DNA from: Streptomyces sp. HUAS ZL42
GTDB lineage: Bacteria > Actinomycetota > Actinomycetes > Streptomycetales > Streptomycetaceae
Length of the DNA stretch: 64,000 nt
Direction of reading: 5' to 3'
Assembly: GCF_040782645.1 (NCBI RefSeq)
Contig: NZ_CP160403.1
Coordinates: 2,604,001-2,668,000 of the forward strand
Positions within the stretch are counted from its first letter, which is position 1, and every line of letters begins with the position of its first letter. Both the position numbers and the translations under genes were made by a program. The notes under the pieces are model-generated. The model saw only the letters and a list, made by a program, of their open reading frames with translations. It was not told the origin of the DNA and did no database searches. This document shows positions 36,266 through 45,267 of this stretch, piece after piece.

Positions 36266-36523
36266 GGGCCTGTCCGGCGGATCATGCCGCAGACGCGGGG
36301 CCCGGCACGCACATCCGCCGCGTTGTCGTCGGTCTCCCCCACTCTCGACTCCGCTCGAGCGGGAGGGACCCCCATCGCTCCGCTTCGACTCCCTCCTCCG
36401 CCTGGCAGCTGCACGCTCCCCCACGCTCGAACAACCTCGCGCGGGGGCACCCCCATCGCCCCCGCTCACCGGCGCTGCACGGATGCCGCGGCTTCCCAGC
36501 GACTTGATCCGCCGGACAGGCCC
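36266..36523. mobile_element. Short non-autonomous inverted-repeat element, copy B (MITE-like)
   Basis: GGGCCTGTCCGGCGGATCA at 36266-36284 is repeated exactly in inverse at 36505-36523, giving a 258-bp element with perfect 19-bp terminal repeats and no reading frame of its own. It includes two related palindromic blocks of CTCCCCCACTCTCGACTCC type (36334-36367 and around 36416). The first matches a block inside cvnA. The remaining sequence up to 36790 is the upstream region of the binding-protein gene, in which I see no gene. Confidence 0.8.
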
Positions 36524-36790
36524 CGTGGCGCGCGCCGGTCTTGGGACCCGCCGTCGACCAGGGGCGATTGACCGTTCGTCAGTTCGCATCGGAAAACCTT
36601 CCCCTTCCGGGCCTCGACGGATCACAATGCGGCAGCGGGAACTCACTCCAAGTGGTTGCTCACTTGACTACCGGCGGTCACACACGATTGGCTCCCGCCC
36701 AGCGAGAGCCTCTCGGCCGGTGCACAGCATCCGGCTCCGGCGGCGCTCCCCGTCCTCCTGCTCTGCCGCACAGCGAGGTGCAACGCCCCG

Positions 36791-37807
36791 ATGAACACTC
36801 CTCCCCCACCTCCCGCCACCCGCCACACCGTGCGGGTCACGGCCCTGGCTGTCGCCTGTCTCGTCCTGGTCGGCTGCTCCGTCCTGGGCGGTGCGTCGTC
36901 CGATTCGGACACGAACGCGGAAACGGTGGGCAAGGCGGGCGGCGACGGACTCAAGGTCGCGCTGATCACCCATGGTGGGAAGGGCGACGCCTTCTGGGAG
37001 CTGGTCCGCAAGGGTGCCGAGGCCGCCGCGGCGAAGGACGGCATCGAGTTGACGTACGCGAGCGACGGCGACGCGGCCGGCCAGGCGGAGCTGGTGCGGG
37101 AAGCCGTCCGCGACAAGGTGGACGGCCTCGCGGTGACCCTGGCCAAGCCGCAGGCGATGCAGGGCCCGGTCACCGAGGCCAAGAAGGCGGGCATACCCGT
37201 CGTCGGCCTCAACTCCGGCATCGACGCGTGGCAGTCCGACGGCCTGCTCGAGTACTTCGGCCAGGACGAGAGCGTCGCGGGCCGGTCCGTCGGCGACAAG
37301 CTGAACGACCTCAAGGCCAAGCACGCCCTCTGCGTCATCCACGAGCGCGGCAACGTCGCCCTGGAGGCGCGCTGCGCGGGCGTGAAGAAGACGTTCACCG
37401 GCGAGACCGAGATGCTCTACGTGGACGGCACCGACATGGACGCGACGACCGCGGCGGTCGAGGCGAGCCTGGAGCAGGACCCGAGCATCGACGAGGTCGT
37501 CACGATGGGCGCGCAGTTCGCGCTCGCGGCCGTGAAGTCGGCGAAGGCCGCGGGCGGCAAGGCCCACGTCGCGACCTTCGACCTCAACAAGGACCTGGTC
37601 GAGGCGATCCGGAGCGGCGACGTGCAGTTCGCTGTGGACCAGCAGCCGTACCTGCAGGGCTATCTCGCGGTGGACGCGATCTGGCTGTACCGGACCAACG
37701 GCAACATCAGCGGCGGCGGTGTGGCCCCCGTGCTCACCGGCCCGGCGTTCGTCACGAAGTCGAATGTCGCCGCGATCGCGAAGTTCGCCGCCAACGGCAC
37801 CCGCTGA
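36791..37807 (+). CDS. Sugar ABC transporter substrate-binding lipoprotein (orphan)
   Basis: The 338-residue protein has a lipoprotein signal peptide with lipobox VLVGCS (Cys at residue 29) and a type I periplasmic-binding fold of the ribose/galactose class (VALITHGGKGDAFWELVRKG, DGLAVTLAKPQAM, KKAGIPVVGLNSG, FDLNKDLVEAIRSGDVQFAV). It would bind a sugar or related ligand outside the membrane. No permease or ATPase gene is adjacent; 189 bp downstream begins the conservon sensor kinase. It may therefore serve a transporter encoded elsewhere or pass a signal to the sensor, which is only inference. Confidence 0.9.
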   Translation: MNTPPPPPATRHTVRVTALAVACLVLVGCSVLGGASSDSDTNAETVGKAGGDGLKVALITHGGKGDAFWELVRKGAEAAAAKDGIELTYASDGDAAGQAELVREAVRDKVDGLAVTLAKPQAMQGPVTEAKKAGIPVVGLNSGIDAWQSDGLLEYFGQDESVAGRSVGDKLNDLKAKHALCVIHERGNVALEARCAGVKKTFTGETEMLYVDGTDMDATTAAVEASLEQDPSIDEVVTMGAQFALAAVKSAKAAGGKAHVATFDLNKDLVEAIRSGDVQFAVDQQPYLQGYLAVDAIWLYRTNGNISGGGVAPVLTGPAFVTKSNVAAIAKFAANGTR

Positions 37808-37996
37808 CGGGACGCGTCAGCAGGTGGTGTCACCAAAGATTCGGTTACGCAGGGTCCGTGCGGTCACTTGTACGGATAACATCCTGCGCATCCCTTGTGC
37901 CGTACCGGACACGCAGTCACCCCCCGCGCTCGTCCCCCATCCCGGTTCCGCGCTCCCCAACCCCCCGCTGACCCCGCTGATCGCACTAGGACCCCG

Positions 37997-40426
37997 ATGT
38001 CTCCACGGACAGGTGCCAGGCGCCGTCTCGGCTCCATACGTCTCTCCCTGATCCTCCTGGCGCTGGTGCCCAGCGTCACGCTCACCGCCATGTGGGGTGT
38101 GACGACGATCCAGATGTTCTCGGAGGGGCTACGGCTGCGTGCGCAGACCGAGCTGAGCCGGTCGACCGGTGCCATGGGCACGGAGGCGACGCTCGCGCTG
38201 CAGCAGGAGCGCAGTCTGTCGGCCGTCTGGGTCGCCTCGCGGGGCGGTTCCCGGGCCGCCCTGGACGCGCAGCGGAAGAAGACCGACGAGGCGGTGGCGA
38301 AGCTGGTCGACAGGGCCGACGCCATCCAGCAGGCGCCCTCCCGCATCAAGGACCGGCTGTACTCGGTCGTCGCCTCGGTGGCCAGCCTCGAGTACTACCG
38401 CGGCCAGATCGACAACCCGACCAACATCACCACGGCACAGGCACTGGACCAGTACACGTCGATCATCGACGACCAGATCCACGCCTTCCAGGAGCTGTCC
38501 CAGGTCGACGACGGCGACCTCACCTCGCAGGCGGGGCCGCTCGTCGCCCTCGAGCACGCGGCCGAGCTGGTCTCGGAGGAGGACACGCAGCTCACCCTGG
38601 CCGGTCCGGCCGGCCACATGGACGAGAAGACGTGGTCCGCCTTCGCCGAGCTGGTGACGGCGCGCCGCTGGGTCGTGCAGGACCAGATCCTCCCCTCGCT
38701 GACCGGCGACGCGAAGGCGCAGACCGAAAGGATCCTGCAGAGCCCCGAGTGGCAGACCATCGTGTCGATCGAGAACAAGGTGCTCGCGGCCCGGGCGTCG
38801 GCCGGCCACCAGCCGAAGATCGCCCTGCCGGACGTGCAGAAGCAGTGGCGGGCCGCACTGATCAAGGTGTCCGGTGAGTACGAGGCCCTCATCCGGCAGC
38901 AGACGACCGCGCTGCTCCAGCGCAGCGCCGACGAATCACGCGCGCTGCTGGTCAAGGCGGCCGCCCTGAGCACGGGCGGGCTCGTCGCGCTGCTGCTGTG
39001 CGTCGGCATGTCCTGGCGGATCACCCGCTCCCTGTCCCGCCGGCTGCGCGGCCTGCGGATGGCCACGCTCGGCCTGGCGCAGGAGCGGCTGCCCGATGTG
39101 GTCGCCCGCCTCGACCGGGGCGAGAAGGTCGACGTCGAGTCGGCGACGCCGCCGCTGGACTACGGGCACGACGAACTCGGCCAGGTGGCGAAGGCGTTCA
39201 ACACCGCCCAGCGTACGGCCGTGCACACCGCCGTCGAACTCGCCGACACCCGGCGCGGCTTCCAGAAGGTGATCCTGGGCATCGCCCGGCAGAGCCAGAA
39301 CCTGGTCAACCTGCAGCTGAGCAAGCTCGACGCGCTGGAGCGCGAGCACCAGGACCCCGATGTGCTCAAGGGCCTGTACGAACTGGACTCCACCGCGAGC
39401 CAGTTGCGCCGCTACGAGGAGAACCTCGTCATCATCAGCGGCGAGCGCCCCGGCCGCAGCTGGAGCGAACCGGTCGCGCTGATCGACATCCTGCGCAGCG
39501 CCGTCGGCGAGGTCGCCGAGTACCAGCGGGTGGAGGTGCACACCGAGGAGGAGGTGTCTCTCGCCCCGCCCGCGGTGGCGGACGTGATCCATCTGCTGGC
39601 CGAGCTCATCGACAACGCGACCGCGTACTCCCCGGCGCCCAGCCCGGTGGGGGTGCGGGCCGCGATGGTCGCCAAGGGCCTGGCCATCGAGATCGAGGAC
39701 CGCGGCCTGGGACTGTCCGAGGAGGACTACGCCTCGTTCAACGCCCAGTTGGCGGTGGAGCCGAAGTTCGACGTGGTGGCCCTGGCGGACGACCTCCGGC
39801 TCGGTATGTTCGTGATCGCCCGCCTCGCCACCCGGCACGGCATCGCGGTGACGCTGCGCCCCTCGCCGTACGGCGGGACCACGGCGATCGTGCTGATCCC
39901 GCACGAGATCGTGGTCCGGGACGCGCCCGCGACGACCTCCGGCGCCATGACCTCGAAGACGCTCGACTCCTCCGCAGCGACGGCCCCCGGTGCCCCCGCG
40001 CTCACGGCCGACGAGCCCGACGCCGAACCGCCCGCCCGGGAGTCCCGACCGGCCGTCCCCGCCCGGACGTCCGCCGTCGTCCCCGCCCCCGCTGCCCGGC
40101 CATGGGTGTCCCCCGGCTCGAGCGGAGCCGAGAGTGGGGGAGGGCTCACCCCGCTGCCCCGTCGCGTGCCGCAGACCAGCCTGGTCGCCGAGCTGCGTGA
40201 GGAGGTGGCGCCCGCCAAGGAGGACGACTTCCTCGACGAGTTCACCGCGGAGCGTGCGGCCTCCTCCCTCGCCGGATTCCAGCGCGGCACGTTCCAGGCC
40301 CGTGACGACGACGCATCCGACGACGGCGCATACGACGCGGAGGAGGTGCCCGCGCCTCGGGAGCCGGGACCGCCCCTCCGCGCCGCCGACGCGTCCCAGA
40401 CCCCGACACCGCCCGCCGACAGCTGA
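37997..40426 (+). CDS. cvnA: Conservon sensor histidine kinase CvnA with nitrate/nitrite-sensing domain
   Basis: The 809-residue membrane protein has a first transmembrane helix (LSLILLALVPSVTLTAMWGV), a large extracytoplasmic NIT-type helical domain (about residues 60-310) and a second helix (AAALSTGGLVALLLCVGMSW). A HAMP segment and a GHKL ATPase domain follow, with LLAELIDNATAYSP, IEIEDRGLGLS and GGTTAIVLIP. A 200-residue Pro/Ala/Ser-rich tail ends it. Where relatives have an LDHLATR-type His motif, it reads LDSTASQLRR. It starts the cvnABCD unit, whose products in other Streptomyces form a membrane-linked G-protein-like complex. A dispersed repeat is inserted in frame in the tail. Confidence 0.93.
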   Translation: MSPRTGARRRLGSIRLSLILLALVPSVTLTAMWGVTTIQMFSEGLRLRAQTELSRSTGAMGTEATLALQQERSLSAVWVASRGGSRAALDAQRKKTDEAVAKLVDRADAIQQAPSRIKDRLYSVVASVASLEYYRGQIDNPTNITTAQALDQYTSIIDDQIHAFQELSQVDDGDLTSQAGPLVALEHAAELVSEEDTQLTLAGPAGHMDEKTWSAFAELVTARRWVVQDQILPSLTGDAKAQTERILQSPEWQTIVSIENKVLAARASAGHQPKIALPDVQKQWRAALIKVSGEYEALIRQQTTALLQRSADESRALLVKAAALSTGGLVALLLCVGMSWRITRSLSRRLRGLRMATLGLAQERLPDVVARLDRGEKVDVESATPPLDYGHDELGQVAKAFNTAQRTAVHTAVELADTRRGFQKVILGIARQSQNLVNLQLSKLDALEREHQDPDVLKGLYELDSTASQLRRYEENLVIISGERPGRSWSEPVALIDILRSAVGEVAEYQRVEVHTEEEVSLAPPAVADVIHLLAELIDNATAYSPAPSPVGVRAAMVAKGLAIEIEDRGLGLSEEDYASFNAQLAVEPKFDVVALADDLRLGMFVIARLATRHGIAVTLRPSPYGGTTAIVLIPHEIVVRDAPATTSGAMTSKTLDSSAATAPGAPALTADEPDAEPPARESRPAVPARTSAVVPAPAARPWVSPGSSGAESGGGLTPLPRRVPQTSLVAELREEVAPAKEDDFLDEFTAERAASSLAGFQRGTFQARDDDASDDGAYDAEEVPAPREPGPPLRAADASQTPTPPADS
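40109..40142 (-). repeat. Dispersed palindromic repeat block inside cvnA
   Basis: The 34 bp starting TCCCCCGGCTCGAGCGGAG and ending AGAGTGGGGGAG matches, in inverse orientation and with about three differences, the block at 36334-36367 in element B. Within cvnA it is in frame and encodes part of SPGSSGAESGGG in the tail. Confidence 0.75.
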
Positions 40427-40440
40427 TGAAGGACACTGCC

Positions 40441-40872
40441 ATGACACGCCCCATCCCCGCCACGAACACCCAGCTCGACCAGCTGCTGACCGGACTCGTG
40501 GACCGGGTCGCCGACGTGAACCAGGCCGTCGTGCTCTCCGACGACGGCCTGGTGGTCAGCAAGTCCACCGGTTTCCTGCGCGACGACGCCGAACGTCTCG
40601 CAGCGACCGCGTCCGGTCTGATGAGCCTCAGCAAGGGCGTGAGCATGGACTTCCGGGGCGGCCCGGTGCGTCAGGCGCTCATCGAGATGGCCAACAGCTA
40701 TCTGATCCTCACCGCGGCGGGGCCGGGTGCGCACCTCGTCGTGCTCACGGGGCCGAGCGCGGACGTCGGCGTGGTGGCGTACCAGATGAACATGCTGGTG
40801 AAGAAGATCGGCGAGCATCTCAGCGCGGCGCCGCGGGCCGGTATCGGCCCCGCCGTCCGCAACGGCGAGTGA
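40441..40872 (+). CDS. cvnB: Conservon protein CvnB (roadblock/LC7)
   Basis: The 143-residue protein has the roadblock/LC7 fold: LVDRVADVNQAVVLSDDGLV, the RLAATASGLMSLSKGVS helix, and VVAYQMNMLVKKIG. In bacteria such proteins act as partners or GTPase-activating factors of MglA/CvnD-type small G proteins. The ATG at 40441 has GAAGGA seven bases upstream; another ATG at 40426 overlaps the cvnA stop as TGATG. It is the second gene of the conservon. Confidence 0.94.
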   Translation: MTRPIPATNTQLDQLLTGLVDRVADVNQAVVLSDDGLVVSKSTGFLRDDAERLAATASGLMSLSKGVSMDFRGGPVRQALIEMANSYLILTAAGPGAHLVVLTGPSADVGVVAYQMNMLVKKIGEHLSAAPRAGIGPAVRNGE

Positions 40873-40873
40873 G

Positions 40874-41233
40874 GTGAGCGGAGGCGACGCGGGGGGCCGG
40901 CTCGTACGGCCGTTCACGCTCACCGGTGGACGGACCAGGCCCAGTCGCTCCGACTTCACCCTCATCACCACGGTGACCGCGGTCGATCCGCCGCCCGTCA
41001 TGGTCGCGCGGCCGCAACCCGAGCAGGTACGGCTGCTGCGGCTGTGTGCCGAGCCGGTCGCGGTGGCGGAACTCGCCGCGCATCTCGACCTTCCGGTGAG
41101 CGTGGTCGTGATCATGCTCTGCGATCTGCTGGAGGCGGGCCTGATCACGGTCCGCGCGCCGCACCCCGTTTCCCCCGGTGCACCCGAGCTGGACCTGTTG
41201 CAGAAAGTGAGGGATGGCCTTGGCCGGCTCTGA
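40874..41233 (+). CDS. cvnC: Conservon protein CvnC (DUF742)
   Basis: The 119-residue DUF742 protein carries the typical RLVRPFTLTGGRT start and a winged-helix-like C-terminal half (EPVAVAELAAHLDLPVSVVV, DLLEAGLITVRAP). In conservons it accompanies the kinase, roadblock protein and GTPase; its precise role is unknown. The GTG at 40874 follows the cvnB stop by one base and the 3' end overlaps cvnD by 20 bp, so the genes are tightly coupled. Confidence 0.93.
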   Translation: MSGGDAGGRLVRPFTLTGGRTRPSRSDFTLITTVTAVDPPPVMVARPQPEQVRLLRLCAEPVAVAELAAHLDLPVSVVVIMLCDLLEAGLITVRAPHPVSPGAPELDLLQKVRDGLGRL

Positions 41234-41816
41234 CCCCACCACCGCACCCGACACGGTCAAGATCCTCGTCGCCGGGGGATTCGGCGTCGGCAAGACCACG
41301 ATGGTCGGCTCGGTGAGCGAGATCGCTCCGCTGCGCACGGAGGAGCCGCTGACCGCCGCCGGCCTGGGCGTCGACGACCTCGACGGCATCGAGGAGAAGC
41401 GGGCCACCACGGTGGCCCTGGACTTCGGCCGTATCACGATCGGCGACGACCTGGTGCTGTACCTGTTCGGCACGCCCGGCCAGCAGCGGTTCTGGTTCAT
41501 GTGGAACGACCTGGCCATCGGTGCCCTGGGTGCGGTGGTCCTGATCGACGTCCGCAGGCCGGAGTCCAGTTTCGCCGCGATCGACTTCTTCGAACGCCGG
41601 CACATCCCCTTCGTCGTCGGCGTCAACGGCTTCCACGGGCGGCACCCCTATACGCCGGAGGAGATCCAGGACGCCCTGGCGCTGCCGGAGAGTGTGCCGG
41701 TGCTGCTGTGCGACGCGCGGGAGCGGGAGTCGTCCCGGGACGTGCTGATCGCCCTGATCGACCGGGTGATCGCCGCCGCGAGTGGAGGCGGTCGGCTCGC
41801 TCGACCGGGCCGGTGA
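41214..41816 (+). CDS. cvnD: Conservon small GTPase CvnD (ATP/GTP-binding)
   Basis: The 200-residue protein is an MglA-like GTPase with P-loop VAGGFGVGKTTMVGSVSE, an EEKRATTVALDFGR switch region, FGTPGQQRFWFMWNDLA around switch II, and VGVNGF in the base-binding region. In other Streptomyces CvnD binds CvnA and CvnB at the membrane. No cvnE P450 gene follows, unlike some conservons; the next gene is an unrelated glycosidase after 200 bp. Confidence 0.94.
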   Translation: MALAGSDPTTAPDTVKILVAGGFGVGKTTMVGSVSEIAPLRTEEPLTAAGLGVDDLDGIEEKRATTVALDFGRITIGDDLVLYLFGTPGQQRFWFMWNDLAIGALGAVVLIDVRRPESSFAAIDFFERRHIPFVVGVNGFHGRHPYTPEEIQDALALPESVPVLLCDARERESSRDVLIALIDRVIAAASGGGRLARPGR

Positions 41817-42016
41817 GGGGTTCGGGGCGGATTCACACAGGCGGGGCACAGCGAGCGCGAAGGTGAACGTCGGAAACCCGCCAAGCCCGACCGTGCGATT
41901 GACGCACACGCGTCACATCCCTACCTTCTGACCGATCTACCGAACTTAGTTCGATATATCGACCCACTCTTCCACTCTTCCACGAGTACGTCACCCGCAC
42001 CCTTGCTGGAGAGCAC

Positions 42017-43405
42017 ATGACCCCCCAACCGCTCCCCTCCCGCCGTCTGTTCCTCGGCATGGCGGCGACCGTGCCGCTGGCCGCGACCGGCGCGCTGACG
42101 CTCGGCGCCGGATCCGCCTACGCCGCCGACTCGGCGTACGTCATGGGGTACTTCACCGAATCGACCAACCTCGGCGACGGCACCGACTACGGCCTCCATC
42201 TGGCCGTCAGCACGGACGGGCTGCGCTGGATGCCGCTGAACCAGAACAACCCCGTGGTCACGCCCACCGAGGGCGCCGGCGGTCTGCGCGACCCGTTCAT
42301 CCTGCACAAGCAGGACGGGACGTTCGTGGTGCTCGCCACCGACCTCAAGGGCACCGACTGGAACTACAACAGCCAGTACATCCACGTCTGGAACTCGACC
42401 GACCTGCGCACCTTCACCGGCTACCACCGGCTGAAGCTGCACGACATGACCACCCACAGCTGGGCCCCGGAGGCCTTCTGGGACGCGGGCCGCGGGCAGT
42501 ACGCGATCATCTACTCGTCGGTCAACTCCAGCGGTCACAACGTGATCATGGTCAACTACACCACCGACTTCGTCACGGTCTCGGCGCCCCAGGTGTTCTT
42601 CGACCCCGGGTACGACGTGATCGACGGCGACATGACGGTGGGTGTGAACGGCGTCAACTACCTCTACTTCAAGAAGGACCAGACGCTGGTGGGCGCCCGT
42701 TCCACCTCCCTCAACCCGGGCAGCTTCACGCCGTTCAGCACGGGCGTGGCGCACGGCGGCACCGAGGCCCCGACCGTCGTCAAGTCCCTGACGTCCAGCA
42801 CCTACTGGCTCTGGGGAGACACGTACACACCCAACGGCGTCTTCTACGCCTGGCAGACCACCGACCTGTCGGCCGGCACCTGGACCGCCCTCGACCAGCG
42901 GACGTACACCCAGCCTGTCAACTCCAAGCACTGCGGCATCACGACGATCACCACGACCCAGTACAACGACCTCGTCGCCAAGTGGGGCGCCCCCACCTGG
43001 AACCGGCTGAAGTCCTACAACTTCCCGGCCCGTTACGTCCGCCACTCCAACTACGCGGGCCGCATCGACGAGTACCCCATCGAGCCGTACAAGGACTCGC
43101 TGTGGAAGCTGGTGCCCGGACTCGCGGACAGCTCCGGCGTCTCCTTCCAGTCGGTCAACTTCCCGACCCGCTACCTGCGGCACTACAACTACGCGCTGCA
43201 GCTGGACGTGAACGACGGCACGTCGACGTTCGCCGCGGACGCCACGTTCTACAGGACCGCGGGCCTGGCCGACACCTCCTGGTCGTCGTTCCGGTCGTAC
43301 AACTTCCCGACCCGCTACATCCGCCACTCGAACTACGCCCTGCGCATCGACCCGATCTCGACGACCACCGAGAAGCAGGACGCGACGTTCTACGTCGGCT
43401 ACTGA
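42017..43405 (+). CDS. Secreted GH43-like glycosidase with C-terminal AbfB (CBM42) domain
   Basis: The 462-residue protein has a Tat signal (SRRLFLGMAATVPLAATGAL ... AYA). A five-bladed propeller of GH43 type follows, with candidate catalytic acids in GLRDPFILH, SWAPEAFWD and GGTEAPTVVK. From about residue 325 come three beta-trefoil repeats of an AbfB arabinose-binding module (SYNFPARYVRHSNYAGRID, SVNFPTRYLRHYNYALQLD, SYNFPTRYIRHSNYALRID). It most likely removes arabinose side chains from plant arabinoxylan outside the cell. A strong terminator follows. No transporter for the released sugar lies nearby. Confidence 0.92.
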   Translation: MTPQPLPSRRLFLGMAATVPLAATGALTLGAGSAYAADSAYVMGYFTESTNLGDGTDYGLHLAVSTDGLRWMPLNQNNPVVTPTEGAGGLRDPFILHKQDGTFVVLATDLKGTDWNYNSQYIHVWNSTDLRTFTGYHRLKLHDMTTHSWAPEAFWDAGRGQYAIIYSSVNSSGHNVIMVNYTTDFVTVSAPQVFFDPGYDVIDGDMTVGVNGVNYLYFKKDQTLVGARSTSLNPGSFTPFSTGVAHGGTEAPTVVKSLTSSTYWLWGDTYTPNGVFYAWQTTDLSAGTWTALDQRTYTQPVNSKHCGITTITTTQYNDLVAKWGAPTWNRLKSYNFPARYVRHSNYAGRIDEYPIEPYKDSLWKLVPGLADSSGVSFQSVNFPTRYLRHYNYALQLDVNDGTSTFAADATFYRTAGLADTSWSSFRSYNFPTRYIRHSNYALRIDPISTTTEKQDATFYVGY

Positions 43406-43430
43406 GCCGGAGTTCCTCGAGGACGACGAC

Positions 43431-43461
43431 GCGGGTGCCCCCTCCCGGAGGGGGCACCCGC
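43431..43461. terminator. Bidirectional terminator between GH43 and ABC-transporter genes
   Basis: GCGGGTGCCCCCTC and its perfect complement form a 14-bp stem with a 3-base loop, 26 bp after the GH43 stop and 33 bp from the stop of the convergent binding-protein gene. Confidence 0.85.
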
Positions 43462-43494
43462 GTCCGTTCGTGTCGTGTGTCCAGGGCGCGGACG

Positions 43495-44454
43495 TCAGCC
43501 CAGGCCGACCGACTTCAGCCAGGCCTTGGCGACGTCGAGCGGGTCCTTGTTGTCGAGCTGCACCTGGGAGTCCAGGTCGAGCAGCGCCTTCGTGTCCAGC
43601 TTGGCCGAGACCGCGTTGAGCGCGGCGACGCCCTCCTGGGAGAGCGCGCTCTTGTACACGAGCGGCTGCACGTTCTCGAATCCGAAGAGGTTCTCCGGGT
43701 CCTGCAGAACGACGAACTTCTCCTTCTCGATCGTCGGGTCCGTGGTGAAGATGTCCGCGACCTGCACGGTGTTCTTCTTCAGCGCCGCCTGGGTCAGCGG
43801 ACCGCCGGCGTCCAGTGCCTTGAAGGACTTGAACTCCAGGCCGTACACCGACTTCAGGCCCAGCAGGCCCTGCTGCCGGGTCTGGAACTCCGGCGAGGCG
43901 CCGATGACCAGGTCCTTCGCGATGTCCTTGAGGTCCCCGATGCTGGACTCGGAGGTCAGGTTGTACTTCTTCGCGGTCTCGGCGTTGACCGTGACGGAGT
44001 CCTTGTCCTGCGCGGACGCCGGCTCGAGCAGCTCCAGCTCGGAGTCGAGCTTGGCGTTGATCGCGGCGGTCGTCGCCTCGACCGTCTTCGGCGCGGCCTT
44101 CTTGTCGAGGTAGGCCAGCAGCGCGCCGTTGTACTCCGGCAGGACGGTGATCGAGCCGTTCTTCAGCAGACCGTAGGTCGTCTCGCGGCTGCCGATGTTG
44201 GGCTTGTAGGTGACCTTGATGCCCTTGGCCTTCAGGGCCTCGCCGTAGATGTCGGCGATCAGGATGCTCTCGGCGAAGTTGTTGGAGCCCACGACGACGG
44301 TCTTGCCGTCCGCCTTGCCTCCCGAGAGCGGGTCTTCGGACGTGTTGTCGGAGGAGGAACAGCCCGCCAGCAGGGCCGTCGTCGCGGCGAGCGCGACGGC
44401 CGCCGCGCCAGAGTGGTTCCGGATGGACCTGCGGGTGTGGGCGGTATAAGTCAC
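43495..44454 (-). CDS. Glycine betaine/osmoprotectant ABC transporter substrate-binding lipoprotein
   Basis: The 319-residue lipoprotein (lipobox LLAGCS, Cys at residue 32) has the OpuAC/OsmF-type fold: KTVVVGSNNFAESILIADIY at the start of the mature part, the SRETTYGLLKNGSITVLPEY ligand region and AADIFTTDPTIEKEKFVVL-like sequence later. It binds betaine, choline or related quaternary amines and delivers them to the permeases encoded upstream. It is the last of four genes on this strand, 144 bp after the second permease. The start is GTG at 44454. Confidence 0.92.
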   Translation of the reverse strand: MTYTAHTRRSIRNHSGAAAVALAATTALLAGCSSSDNTSEDPLSGGKADGKTVVVGSNNFAESILIADIYGEALKAKGIKVTYKPNIGSRETTYGLLKNGSITVLPEYNGALLAYLDKKAAPKTVEATTAAINAKLDSELELLEPASAQDKDSVTVNAETAKKYNLTSESSIGDLKDIAKDLVIGASPEFQTRQQGLLGLKSVYGLEFKSFKALDAGGPLTQAALKKNTVQVADIFTTDPTIEKEKFVVLQDPENLFGFENVQPLVYKSALSQEGVAALNAVSAKLDTKALLDLDSQVQLDNKDPLDVAKAWLKSVGLG

Positions 44455-44598
44455 GATTCCCGTTCCGCTCTTGGGGTTGTGTTGAGGAGAACTCCGGCTC
44501 GAACAAGGACAACTCTGGCCTGATCCAATCCAGGGCCCTTTCGGTCAGTCAAGGGCGGCCAGGTCACCGATTGGCCTCGATCCGTGCGTAGGGGGAAG

Positions 44599-45267
44599 CT
44601 AGTTGCTCCTGCGCACCCCCGCCGACACCGCGACCCGGCCCACCGCCCAGAACACCGCCAGCGTCGCGAGGGCCATGGCGGCCACCAGGGTCGCGCCGCC
44701 CACCACCTTCTCGTAGTTGCGCTGGTAGAGGCCGTCGACGATGTAGCGGCCGAGGCCGCCGAGGCTGACGTACGCGGCGATGGTGGCCGTGGAGACGATC
44801 TGGATGGCGGCCGAGCGCAGGCCGCTGAGGATCAGCGGGAGCGCCGCCGGCAGTTCGACCTGGAACAGCACCCCGGCCTCACTCATGCCCATCCCCCGCG
44901 CGGCGTCCACCGGCGACGGGTCAACGGAGCGCATCGCCTCGTAGGTGGTCACCAGGATCGGCGGGACGGCGAGGACGACCAGCGGGATCATCACGTTCAC
45001 CAGGCCGAACCCCAGGAGCAGGGTCATCAGCACCAGCAGGCCGAAGGTGGGCAGGGCCCGCCCGGCGGTGGCGATCAGGGACAGGACGTTGCCGCCGCGC
45101 CCGTAGTGACCGGTGAGCAGGCCGACCGGCAGCCCGATCGCGGCGGCCAGGGCGAGCGCTTCCAGGGTGTACCGGGCGTGTTCCGCCACACGCGTGGGGA
45201 CACCGTCGTAGCCGTGCCAGTGGGCACTGTCGCCGAAGAACGCGCTGATGAAGTGGAGCAGGTTCAC
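44599..45267 (-). CDS. Osmoprotectant ABC transporter permease 2
   Basis: The 222-residue membrane protein has about five transmembrane helices and the BPD_transp_1 EAA loop YEAMRSVDPSPVDAARGMGM. It works with the other permease and the ATPase of this operon. Its GTG at 45267 overlaps the stop of the previous permease gene (GTGA), which fixes the start; the long upstream extension of the frame is only the antisense-like overlap with permease 1. Confidence 0.93.
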   Translation of the reverse strand: MNLLHFISAFFGDSAHWHGYDGVPTRVAEHARYTLEALALAAAIGLPVGLLTGHYGRGGNVLSLIATAGRALPTFGLLVLMTLLLGFGLVNVMIPLVVLAVPPILVTTYEAMRSVDPSPVDAARGMGMSEAGVLFQVELPAALPLILSGLRSAAIQIVSTATIAAYVSLGGLGRYIVDGLYQRNYEKVVGGATLVAAMALATLAVFWAVGRVAVSAGVRRSN

